Assembly: GCF_015082335.1 (NCBI RefSeq)
Contig: NZ_BLRL01000014.1
Coordinates: forward strand, 1-64,000
Direction: 5' to 3'
Source of the DNA: Moritella sp. F3
GTDB lineage: Bacteria; Pseudomonadota; Gammaproteobacteria; Enterobacterales; Moritellaceae
Length of the DNA: 64,000 bases
Shown here in pieces: positions 45,784 through 52,837 of this stretch. Under the pieces are notes generated by a model. The model ran no database searches. It saw nothing but the letters and a program-made list of their open reading frames with translations, and had not been told where the DNA came from. The first letter of the stretch is position 1; each line of letters starts with the position of its first letter. Both the position numbers and the translations under genes were made by a program.

Positions 45784-46170
45784 ATGATCAATCGTGAATG
45801 GTTAATTGAATTGTTTTCGCATCTGGAAAATGGAAATCCTCAAGGATTTTTTGCACATGTCCATGATGATGTTGTATGGGAAGTAACTGGAACTCATCCG
45901 CTTGCAGGTATCTTTACATCTAAGCAAGATTTCATTTCGGGGACAATTTCAAAATTAAACGAAGTATTAGAGTCACCTTTATCATTGAAATTAGTTTCTT
46001 GTATTACTGATGGGAGTTCAGCTTCAATTGAACTGGTTGCCAATTCAATAACAAAAAAAGGGGCTGAGTTTCATAATCGTTATTGTTGGGTTTGCGAATT
46101 TGAGAATAACCAAATAGTAAGGGTTCGTGCATATTTAGATTCAGCATTAGTTGCTAAAACACTGGCTTAA
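45784..46170 (+). CDS. NTF2-like (SnoaL-type) protein, first cassette-type gene
   Basis: 128 residues matching the SnoaL/NTF2 fold: an N-terminal helix (LIELFSHLENGNPQGFFAHV), then HDDVVWEVTGTHPLAGIFTSKQDFI, ending in RVRAYLDSALVAKTL. Such proteins form a small cone-shaped cavity and serve as isomerases, hydrolases or binding proteins; which one is unclear. It ends 28 bases before a clear attC site, which it may own as a mobile cassette. NTF2-like genes are common in integron cassettes. Confidence 0.8.
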   Translation: MINREWLIELFSHLENGNPQGFFAHVHDDVVWEVTGTHPLAGIFTSKQDFISGTISKLNEVLESPLSLKLVSCITDGSSASIELVANSITKKGAEFHNRYCWVCEFENNQIVRVRAYLDSALVAKTLA

Positions 46171-46198
46171 CGTTGTAGGGTTGAGTTTAGTGCACAAA

Positions 46199-46300
46199 AT
46201 ATAACAAGGGTTTTCAAGTCGAACTCGTAACTGCTTGCTCAGTTCCACTTCGTTTCACATTTTAGCAAGCTATTACCGGCCGCTTAAAACGGCGTTATAT
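46199..46300 (+). other. integron attC site 1
   Basis: The outer boxes ATATAAC (46199-46205) and GTTATAT (46294-46300) are exact complements, the first followed by AAG as in attC sites. Inside, GTTTTCAAG pairs with CTTAAAAC leaving one unpaired C (an extrahelical base), and GTAACTGCTTGCT pairs with AGCAAGCTATTAC with two mismatches. Total 102 bases. The pattern fits the folded single-strand substrate of integron integrases. Confidence 0.82.
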
Positions 46301-46323
46301 GTACATTCAAGGATGGAGTTAAA

Positions 46324-46773
46324 TTGATAATTACTAACACTTTTTATAAAAATGGCTTGATTATATTCGCTATCTTACTTCTAGGCGTATTTTTTATTAA
46401 TTGGTTTAAGAATGATGAATTTCAAATATACCTATTATTTTTCTCTATTTTTTGTCTTTTATCTTCTTACCGATTTACAAAAAGTTATATCGCTAAAAAT
46501 TCGCTGTTCAACTTGATAAAAAGAAAAGCTGATATTCTTGAGATTTCAAGACTAAAAATAGCACCTTTCTCTAAAAAATCTGTACAAGTTTCACTAGAAG
46601 TTAATCGTATTTCAAAATTAATAATTGGTAATAACTGGTTATCAATAATTATTGATGGTAATGGCAACGGTTATGATTTTCAGTTAATCGGTTCCAAAGA
46701 AGTTATAGCTGAATATTTAAATACATTGTTCAGTGAGAATGAATTGTCTAATATTGATCTAAAGTGCATATAA
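46324..46773 (+). CDS. cassette gene: small membrane protein of unknown function
   Basis: 149 residues starting with TTG at 46324 (GGAG lies 6-9 bases upstream). Two hydrophobic segments at the N-terminus (LIIFAILLLGVFFINW and IYLLFFSIFCLLSSY) are followed by a basic linker and a soluble, beta-rich domain with KIAPFSKKSVQVSLEVNRISKLIIGNNWLSI. The domain reminds me of small PH-like or FliL-like folds but I cannot assign a family. The TAA stop (46771-46773) lies inside the first box of attC site 2, which shows how tightly the gene is packed as a cassette. Confidence 0.65.
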   Translation: MIITNTFYKNGLIIFAILLLGVFFINWFKNDEFQIYLLFFSIFCLLSSYRFTKSYIAKNSLFNLIKRKADILEISRLKIAPFSKKSVQVSLEVNRISKLIIGNNWLSIIIDGNGNGYDFQLIGSKEVIAEYLNTLFSENELSNIDLKCI

Positions 46774-46866
46774 CAAGCAAATAAATCAGGACAAAAAACA
46801 GTTGGTTTTGCTCCTTCGTCGCTAATTTTAACCAACTATTTTTTGCCTGTTAACAGGGCGTTATGC
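46768..46866 (+). other. integron attC site 2
   Basis: ATATAAC (46768-46774) then AAG opens the site and GTTATGC (46860-46866) closes it, one mismatch from full complementarity. The interior arms (about 46788-46807 and 46830-46850) pair over about 20 bases: CAGG, then an extra unpaired A, CAAAAAA, and AGTTGGTT with AACCAACT. The single unpaired base and the 20-odd-base loop are hallmarks of attC. Total 99 bases. Confidence 0.87.
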
Positions 46867-46884
46867 CGAAGAGAGTTTTACTAT

Positions 46885-47460
46885 ATGACTGATGTAGATC
46901 CATTTAAAATCATGACTTTTGATACTCCGAAAGATCTTAACGAATGGCTTAAGGTGAACCATGCTAGTGAAAGAGAGCTGTGGGTGAAGATATTCAAGAA
47001 GCATACTGGCATTCAAAGTATTGACTGGAATGATCTAGTAATAGAAGTTTTATGTTGGGGGTGGATTGACGGCGTGAAAAAATCGATTGATGACGAAGCC
47101 TATCTGCAACGTATAACTCCAAGAAAAGTAAAAAGTAACTGGTCTAAAAGAAACACTGAACATGTTGAACGCTTAATGAACGATAATCGTATGCAGGAAC
47201 CAGGGCTTGTTCATGTTCGTTCCGCGAAGGCTGATGGCCGTTGGGGAAATGCTTATGTGGTAAGTGAAATGCAAGTCCCCGGAGATTTCTTAGCTAAATT
47301 GGATAAACAGCCGAGAGTAAAAGAATTCTTCGAAACACTCAATAAATCTAGTCGTTATGTTATTGCATACGGCTTAACAAGCGCGAAAAAATCTGAAACT
47401 AGGCAAAGACGATTTACAAAATATATGGCAATGCTTGTAAATGAAGAAAAGCCTAAATAA
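46885..47460 (+). CDS. cassette gene: YdeI/OmpD-associated family protein
   Basis: 191 residues. The core ELWVKIFKKHTGIQSIDWNDLVIEVLCWGWIDGVKKSIDDEAYLQRITPRKVKSNWSKRNTEHVERL matches the YdeI/bacteriocin-protection family: W-V-K---H---I-W---V-EAL--GWIDG and R-tPR---S-WS--N. Members are linked to stress or peptide tolerance, with no proven biochemical role. The start is ATG 46885; a longer reading frame from 46843 would begin inside attC site 2. It lies between attC sites 2 and 3. Confidence 0.82.
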   Translation: MTDVDPFKIMTFDTPKDLNEWLKVNHASERELWVKIFKKHTGIQSIDWNDLVIEVLCWGWIDGVKKSIDDEAYLQRITPRKVKSNWSKRNTEHVERLMNDNRMQEPGLVHVRSAKADGRWGNAYVVSEMQVPGDFLAKLDKQPRVKEFFETLNKSSRYVIAYGLTSAKKSETRQRRFTKYMAMLVNEEKPK

Positions 47461-47470
47461 TTGGTAATCG

Positions 47471-47586
47471 GTATAACAAGTCGTTAAATGCGGACACGTA
47501 AACGGCGGTCATCGTTTTTGCAAAAGAAAAAACGCAAAAACGCAAAAACAATACCAACCTACACGCTAGTTAACGAGGCGTTATAC
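47471..47586 (+). other. integron attC site 3
   Basis: Outer boxes GTATAAC (47471-47477) and GTTATAC (47580-47586) are perfect complements. TCGTTAAATGCG near the left pairs with CGCTAGTTAACGA on the right with one unpaired base. The central loop contains repeated CGCAAAAA. Total 116 bases. Confidence 0.85.
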
Positions 47587-47606
47587 GTTTCTTAGATTGA
47601 GGTGAT

Positions 47607-47972
47607 ATGGAAATCAAAGTAGATGTATATTCAAACAAAATGCTGCTAACTTCCGATGGTCGTAGCATGACATTTCACTCTAAAGAACCTTTTACAACAA
47701 CAAGGTTACTGATTGGTAAGTTTTTTGTGGCAGAAAATTGTCTCAAAAATGCAGTTAAAGAATTCGGTGATACTGGTTTTTTTAAACGAGGACCTAAAAT
47801 TATCATCCAACCTCACGAATTCTTTGAAGGTGGTTTATCGGAAGTTGAAGACCGAGTACTTCGTGAAATAGCGTTGAGTGCAGGTGCAAGAGAAGCTCAA
47901 GTAGTTGAAAGTTCAACAATGTCAGGACATGCTAGCCATGCAAGTCACATATTCGCACGTAAAATAATATAA
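47607..47972 (+). CDS. cassette gene: small MreB-like fragment protein
   Basis: 121 residues. Residues about 80-110 read PKIIIQPHEFFEGGLSEVEDRVLREIALSAGAREAQVVES, which strongly resembles the MreB segment PRV-x-G-(S/T)EVERRAVRESALSAGAREV-L-EE that precedes its catalytic region. The N-terminal 70 residues (SMTFHSKEPFTTTRLLIGKFFVAENCLKNAVKEFG) roughly follow the matching helix of MreB. The phosphate loops of actin-like ATPases are absent, so it cannot be an ATPase by itself. It might interfere with or bind a cytoskeletal protein; that is inference. The stop overlaps the attC remnant at 47967. Confidence 0.65.
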   Translation: MEIKVDVYSNKMLLTSDGRSMTFHSKEPFTTTRLLIGKFFVAENCLKNAVKEFGDTGFFKRGPKIIIQPHEFFEGGLSEVEDRVLREIALSAGAREAQVVESSTMSGHASHASHIFARKII

Positions 47973-47995
47973 CAAGCTCAGGTTGCCTGTTATAT
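47967..47995 (+). other. collapsed attC remnant (site 4)
   Basis: ATATAAC (47967-47973) followed by AAG and, only 15 bases later, the exact complement GTTATAT (47989-47995). The two outer boxes are kept but the stem and loop between them are lost, so this looks like an attC site shrunk by deletion. Confidence 0.45.
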
Positions 47996-48026
47996 CGTTT
48001 TAAGTTCATCGTTTAAAGGATTAAAT

Positions 48027-48491
48027 ATGATTCAACTCAGGCCTATGACTTCTAGTGAATATCCCGCATATTGTGACTATTTCGTTGATGATTACAGTCG
48101 TGAAATTGCTGGTAATTATGGCCACTCAATGGAAAGGGCTGTCGAATTAGCCAATCAAGATCTGCTTCGTAGCTTTCCTAATGGATTAGAAACTAACGAA
48201 CATGCATTGTTGTGTATCGAGTTGGATTCAGAATTGGTTGGCTACTTATGGCATTCGATAAATACAAATGACAAATCGACGTTTATTTATGACTTTTTCA
48301 TTTTCTCCAACAATCGTAATAATGGTTATGGGAAATTGGCAATCATTGCACTTGAGTCACAATTAAAATCGGCTGGTATTGAGCAAATTAAATTACGAGT
48401 TGCTTACCAAAATCAAAGAGCGCTAAAACTGTATCAAGAAGTTGGCTTTGCTATTTCTGGCTATAATATGTCAAAGAAAATAATAAGTTAG
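48027..48491 (+). CDS. cassette gene: GNAT-family N-acetyltransferase
   Basis: 154 residues with the acetyl-CoA-binding turn FIFSNNRNNGYGKLAIIALESQL (about 90-112, pattern NNGYGK) and the final strand-helix KLRVAYQNQRALKLYQEVGFAISGYNMSK. It is about the size of aminoglycoside- or protein-acetylating GNATs carried by integrons, but the substrate cannot be told. It follows the collapsed attC remnant. Confidence 0.82.
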   Translation: MIQLRPMTSSEYPAYCDYFVDDYSREIAGNYGHSMERAVELANQDLLRSFPNGLETNEHALLCIELDSELVGYLWHSINTNDKSTFIYDFFIFSNNRNNGYGKLAIIALESQLKSAGIEQIKLRVAYQNQRALKLYQEVGFAISGYNMSKKIIS

Positions 48492-48500
48492 CGTCATCGT

Positions 48501-48579
48501 AATAACAAATATATCAACACTGTTTACGATGTAGAGTATTCTACGTTTGTGTTTATTTTCAGTGTTTAAGCGTTAATAT
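48501..48579 (+). other. possible degenerate attC site (site 5)
   Basis: TAATAAC followed by AA (48501-48509) and GCGTTAATA (48571-48579) have near-complementary boxes with one mismatch. AACACTG pairs with CAGTGTT inside, and GTAGA/TCTAC forms the tip. The pairing is weaker than in sites 1-3; it could instead be a terminator hairpin. Confidence 0.38.
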
Positions 48580-48640
48580 TTATTTTTGTCTGCATGGTAG
48601 TTCATGTGTTATGCAGTCGTCATACTTTAAGGAGATTACA

Positions 48641-49255
48641 TTGTCATTCGGAGATCTTTTAGCCCTATTTGGTGCTATGTTTATCGTTGCGATTGTACCT
48701 GGTCCTGCCGTATTCTCAGTCATAGCCCGCACTTTTTCTTCTGGATTCAGTCGGGGATTAATGATGATAGTTGGCATTACTTTAGGTGATTTTCTATTTA
48801 TTCTTCTTGCGTTATTTGGCTTATCAGTCATATCTGAAATTATGGGTACTGCATTCTTATTTATCAAATATATAAGTGCAGCTTACCTCATCTGGCTAGG
48901 GGTCAATTTGCTTAAAACAAAAGTGACTGCTGAAGACATTCAAGAATCTAAAGAGTCTTCTTTATTTACTAATTTATTAACGGGGTTAATGATAAATTTA
49001 GGTAACCCCAAAGCTATTCTTTTTTATGTTGGTCTATTTCCTGCGTTTATAAATGTAAATCAAGTAACTGCCTATGATGTATTCTCTATCATGATGATTG
49101 CGTCAGTGGCTTTTGGTAGTGTCAATATTTGCTACGCACTATTAGCGCTAAGAGCTAAAAGAATGTTAAAAAGCCCAAATGCATCATCAATAATCAACAA
49201 AACTGCCGGTACGATAATGGTATCTACAGGCGCCTTAGTTGCAATTAAGGCATAG
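48641..49255 (+). CDS. cassette gene: LysE/RhtB-family amino acid exporter
   Basis: 204-residue inner-membrane protein of the LysE superfamily. The signature GAMFIVAIVPGPAVFSVIARTFSSGFSRGLMMIVGITLGDFLFILLALFGL is at the N-terminus, and NLLTGLMINLGNPKAILFYVGLFPAF in the middle. About five to six helices. The start is TTG 48641, as AAGGAG (48629-48634) is 6 bases before it and the family begins there; an ATG at 48611 precedes the ribosome site. Exports an unidentified amino acid or related solute. Its TAG stop lies in the left box of attC site 6. Confidence 0.87.
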   Translation: MSFGDLLALFGAMFIVAIVPGPAVFSVIARTFSSGFSRGLMMIVGITLGDFLFILLALFGLSVISEIMGTAFLFIKYISAAYLIWLGVNLLKTKVTAEDIQESKESSLFTNLLTGLMINLGNPKAILFYVGLFPAFINVNQVTAYDVFSIMMIASVAFGSVNICYALLALRAKRMLKSPNASSIINKTAGTIMVSTGALVAIKA

Positions 49256-49350
49256 TAAGAATTTAAATCGGGGCCGCTAACCGTTGACTCTGTTGCGTTC
49301 CACTAAACATTTAGCAAACTATTATAAGCTATCTTAACTAGGCGTTATGC
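49250..49350 (+). other. integron attC site 6 (decayed left half)
   Basis: The right end TAGGCGTTATGC (closing box GTTATGC at 49344-49350) is typical, and the loop TGCGTTCCACTAAACATTTAGCAAACTATTATAAGCT resembles sites 1 and 2. The left box GCATAGT keeps five bases of the expected GCATAAC but has lost the AAC. Total 101 bases. It may be recombination-deficient. Confidence 0.6.
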
Positions 49351-49370
49351 TGACTTAGCTCGGAGTATCA

Positions 49371-49913
49371 ATGAATCTATTGAGTCATTTTATTTTAATG
49401 GCAGATTACAATCATCGCATGAACACACAGTTTTCTGATGTGATTGATAAATTAAGTGATGAAAGAACCAACGAAGATTTAGGCGCGTACTTCACTTCTA
49501 TAATGGGAACGCTTAATCATATATTAGTGGGCGACATTATTTGGCTATCAAGGTTTTCTACGCATTCAAGTCATTACCTCGAACTGAAAGGTGTACTTGA
49601 ACTGCCTAAACCTAAAGGATTAAACGATATACTTTTTCCTGAGTTTAGTTCATTCAAAATAGCGCGTGAAAAGGTCGATTTATTATTATCTAAGTGGCTT
49701 CAGAATGAAGCTAGTGCAAATGACTTCACTAAAAACTTAGCATATTCAAATACAAAAGGTATTATCAGTACTCGTAATTTTGGCGAGTTACTTTGTCATT
49801 TATTTAATCACCAAACACATCATCGAGGTCAATTATCTACTTTGTTAAATCAACAAGGTCTTGATGTGGGAGTTACTGATTTCTTACTCGAGATCCCAGA
49901 AGTGTCCACTTAG
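49371..49913 (+). CDS. cassette gene: DinB-family metal-binding protein
   Basis: 180 residues with the DinB four-helix fold. Three conserved histidines are visible: H in TLNHILVGDIIWLSRF, and the HH pair in FNHQTHHRGQLSTLL, which bind a metal ion. The family includes damage-inducible proteins and thiol-dependent transferases; the function is unknown. It is last in the array; no attC site is seen after it. The stretch 49880-50023 downstream holds an open frame (ending WRGQVFEI) without a start, possibly a gene remnant. Confidence 0.82.
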   Translation: MNLLSHFILMADYNHRMNTQFSDVIDKLSDERTNEDLGAYFTSIMGTLNHILVGDIIWLSRFSTHSSHYLELKGVLELPKPKGLNDILFPEFSSFKIAREKVDLLLSKWLQNEASANDFTKNLAYSNTKGIISTRNFGELLCHLFNHQTHHRGQLSTLLNQQGLDVGVTDFLLEIPEVST

Positions 49914-50094
49914 ACAACAGTGTTACAAGTCTAGATTACTGGCTTGTGCTTCTGAGCCAAACATCTCTTGTTATTGCAGACAAAATAGATGATAAATGGC
50001 GTGGGCAAGTATTTGAAATATAGTGTGTCCTTCAAAAGGAAATACAGTTCGTTTTATCCTTAGCCGTGATATAAATTTATATGAGGAAGCGTTT

Positions 50095-51087
50095 ATGAAA
50101 GTGATTATGTTTAGTTCCCGCAGTTATGATATTCAATATTTTGAACCATTGATTTCAGAGCCTATTAGTATTAACTTTTTTGATGCGCAATTAAATCAAC
50201 AAACAGCGATATTAGCGAGAGGGTATGATGCCGTTTGTGCATTCGTTAATGATGATTTAAGTGCTCCTGTTTTACATCAACTGAAAGACATGGGGATAAA
50301 GTGTATCGCAATGCGCTGCGCTGGTTTTAACAATATTGATTTAGATTGTGCTAAAGCGCTTGGTATCACTATCGTTCGTGTTCCTGCCTATTCACCCGAG
50401 GCTGTTGCTGAGCATGCTATAGCGTTATTAATGACACTTAATCGTCGTATTCATAAAGCTTATCAACGCACTCGTGATGCTAACTTCTCGCTACAAGGTC
50501 TAGTTGGGTTTAATTTACACGGTAAAACGGTTGGTATTATTGGTACTGGTAAAATAGGTGTCGCTACCATGGCTATTTTTAAAGGCTTTGGTTGTAAAAT
50601 TTTAGCCTCGGACCCTTATCCTTCTGAACACGCTATTGCCTTAGGTGCTGAATATGTTGACTTAGATAGGCTGTTTACTAACAGTGATGTGATAAGTTTA
50701 CACTGCCCATTAACGGCCGAAAATAAGCATCTGTTAAATGAAAAAACGTTCGCATTAATGAAGGATGGCGTCACGATTATTAATACCAGTCGTGGTGGTT
50801 TGTTAGATGCGAACGATGCCATTGAAGCGTTAAAATCAGGTAGAATAGGTGGACTAGGCTTAGATGTTTATGAAGAGGAGGAACACTTGTTCTTTAATGA
50901 TCATTCAAGCGAAATTATTACTGATGACACTTTCCGCCGATTATCTGCTTGCCATAATGTAATTTTTACTGGCCATCAAGCTTTTTTGACCAAAGAAGCA
51001 TTAATTAGTATTGCCCAAACGACTCTAAGCAATTTAACTGAAATTAGTGCAGGGAATACCTGTGCTAATCAGGTATTAACTAACTAA
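50095..51087 (+). CDS. ldhA: D-lactate dehydrogenase (fermentative)
   Basis: 330 residues (E. coli LdhA is 329). NAD-binding motif GKTVGIIGTGKIGVATMAIFKGFG at about 148-171, substrate-binding RCAGFNNIDL, and the catalytic segments TSRGGLLDANDAIEALKSG and GLDVYEEEEHLFF; histidine in FTGHQAFLTKEAL is the catalytic base. It reduces pyruvate to D-lactate during fermentation. The start is ATG 50095 (MKVIMFSSRSYD) after GAGGAAG; an upstream frame from 50023 adds 24 residues without family match. It begins the normal chromosomal gene order after the cassette array. Confidence 0.92.
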   Translation: MKVIMFSSRSYDIQYFEPLISEPISINFFDAQLNQQTAILARGYDAVCAFVNDDLSAPVLHQLKDMGIKCIAMRCAGFNNIDLDCAKALGITIVRVPAYSPEAVAEHAIALLMTLNRRIHKAYQRTRDANFSLQGLVGFNLHGKTVGIIGTGKIGVATMAIFKGFGCKILASDPYPSEHAIALGAEYVDLDRLFTNSDVISLHCPLTAENKHLLNEKTFALMKDGVTIINTSRGGLLDANDAIEALKSGRIGGLGLDVYEEEEHLFFNDHSSEIITDDTFRRLSACHNVIFTGHQAFLTKEALISIAQTTLSNLTEISAGNTCANQVLTN

Positions 51088-51271
51088 ACAGCTTGATAGA
51101 AATCCGCCAAAAGCTTACCTATGTTGCAAGTATATAAAATATAGTGAACAGGAATGATGAAACAAGGTGTTATTTGATCTGTGTCAATGGGTGCAACAAG
51201 TTAATTCGATTATAGTCAATGTGAACAGAATGTAAGAGTGATTAACACACATATTAAAAGGTGGTATATAC

Positions 51272-51457
51272 ATGGAATTATTACGCAACCCAAGATGTTA
51301 CACGGACGTGTGTATAGATGGTACTTGGTATCATTATGATCACTGTGGTTCGAAGGTTTATTCTTTAAGTGGTGGTGCGGGGCCTGAACTTGATTTAGCG
51401 CGTGAACCTGCGACTGAAAATGAGCTTATTGATTTGATTCAAACCGCTATTAATTAA
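51272..51457 (+). CDS. small conserved-looking hypothetical protein
   Basis: 61 residues preceded by AAGGTGG. Three cysteines (CYTDVC and DHC) and a compact end (ENELIDLIQTAIN). No family is recognised. The codon use and a good ribosome site suggest it is real. It stands alone between ldhA and htpX; the bases on both sides hold nothing else I can name. Confidence 0.6.
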   Translation: MELLRNPRCYTDVCIDGTWYHYDHCGSKVYSLSGGAGPELDLAREPATENELIDLIQTAIN

Positions 51458-51696
51458 CTTAATACAACACTCTTTCGAAATAAAAATACTTTGTAATAAA
51501 TGATGTTCTAAACAATAGATACGATATCCTCACTCTGCGTACTGGTTTTATAGTGCTAGTGTGATTTGGCCTTTAAGCGCACTGGGCGTTTAAAGGTTAC
51601 TTTTTGTTCTTTACTCCTCTTTACAATTTTCCCTCTTTGCGTTTTCTTTAATTTGTCATATTATGTCACTCTATTTTTATTGGAGAACACAAATAT

Positions 51697-52578
51697 ATGA
51701 AACGCATTATGCTATTCCTAGCAACCAACCTGGCCGTAATGGTTGTTTTTAGTATTGTATTAAACATTATCTATGCAACTACAGGCATTCAATCAGGTAG
51801 TCTTTCTGGGTTGTTGGTGATGGCGGTATTGTTCGGTTTCGGTGGTTCATTAATTTCATTAATGATGTCGAAGAAAATGGCACTACGTTCAATTAATGGC
51901 GAGATCATTACCGAACCACGTAATGCCAACGAACATTGGTTATTAGAAACTGTTACTCGACAAGCAAAACAAGCGGGTATTGGTATGCCTGATGTTGCGA
52001 TTTATGATGCTGCCGAGATGAATGCTTTTGCCACTGGTGCTAAACGTGACGCTGCCTTAATTGCTGTATCAACAGGTCTTCTAGCACAAATGACACGTGA
52101 TGAAGCTGAAGCGGTTGTTGCTCACGAAATCAATCACGTTGCTAATGGTGACATGATCACCATGGCCTTGATGCAAGGTGTTGTGAATACCTTTGTTATT
52201 TTCTTATCTCGTATTATTGCTAACGCAGTAAGTGGTTTCACATCAAATGATGAAGAAGGCGAGGGAGAAGGTGAAGGCGGTAGCTTTATGACTTACTTCA
52301 TCGTATCAATGGCGTTAGAAATGCTATTTGGCTTCTTAGCGAGCTTCCTAACAATGTGGTTCAGCCGTCAACGTGAGTTTAAAGCAGACTCAGGCGCAGC
52401 GAAACTGGTTGGTAAAGAGAAGATGATTGCAGCACTTGAGCGTCTTAAAACAAGCCAAGAAACACAGCTTGAAGGTTCAATGATGGCGTTTGGTATTACG
52501 GGTAAGAAGACAATGATGGAGCTATTAATGAGCCATCCACCACTTCAAAATCGTATCAACGCATTACGTAATCTTTAA
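51697..52578 (+). CDS. htpX: HtpX inner membrane zinc metalloprotease
   Basis: 293 residues, the same length as E. coli HtpX. Two N-terminal membrane helices (about 4-26 and 36-55), the zinc site [11 protein letters not shown] (about 140) with HExxH, third ligand region in [16 protein letters not shown], and two further hydrophobic segments (about 160-178 and 195-218) flanking a short acidic, glycine-rich loop [11 protein letters not shown]. It degrades misfolded membrane proteins with FtsH. It is a single gene with its own terminator. Confidence 0.96.
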   Translation: MKRIMLFLATNLAVMVVFSIVLNIIYATTGIQSGSLSGLLVMAVLFGFGGSLISLMMSKKMALRSINGEIITEPRNANEHWLLETVTRQAKQAGIGMPDVAIYDAAEMNAFATGAKRDAALIAVSTGLLAQMTRDEAEAVVAHEINHVANGDMITMALMQGVVNTFVIFLSRIIANAVSGFTSNDEEGEGEGEGGSFMTYFIVSMALEMLFGFLASFLTMWFSRQREFKADSGAAKLVGKEKMIAALERLKTSQETQLEGSMMAFGITGKKTMMELLMSHPPLQNRINALRNL

Positions 52579-52615
52579 TTTACGCCTATTTTAGACATGT
52601 CATTGTCTAGTGAAT

Positions 52616-52650
52616 AAAGCCCCATGAGTGAATAACTTGTGGGGCTTTTT
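52616..52650 (+). terminator. intrinsic terminator after htpX
   Basis: AAAGCCCCA pairs with TGGGGCTTT-like sequence (GCCCCA with the GTGGGGC region), followed by TTTTT. Confidence 0.85.
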
Positions 52651-52837
52651 GCTTTTATGGTTATTTTTATTCTTTTCTTTTTCTTATAATAGCAGTTCAC
52701 TTAACCATTATTCGACTATTACTTTGTGGTTAATTAAATGTTGTTTTCATTTGAAAACGTGATAGCTAAGCAGATAAAGAAATGTAAAAAAGGGTATTTT
52801 ATATTCTATGAATTAGTGGCTTACGAGGTGAAAGCTA

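Noticed and set aside
46199..49350. CRISPR-like or transposon interpretation of the repeated elements
   Set aside because: The elements vary in length and sequence, have internal pairing and no regular spacers; there is no transposase or terminal repeat pair. attC fits better.
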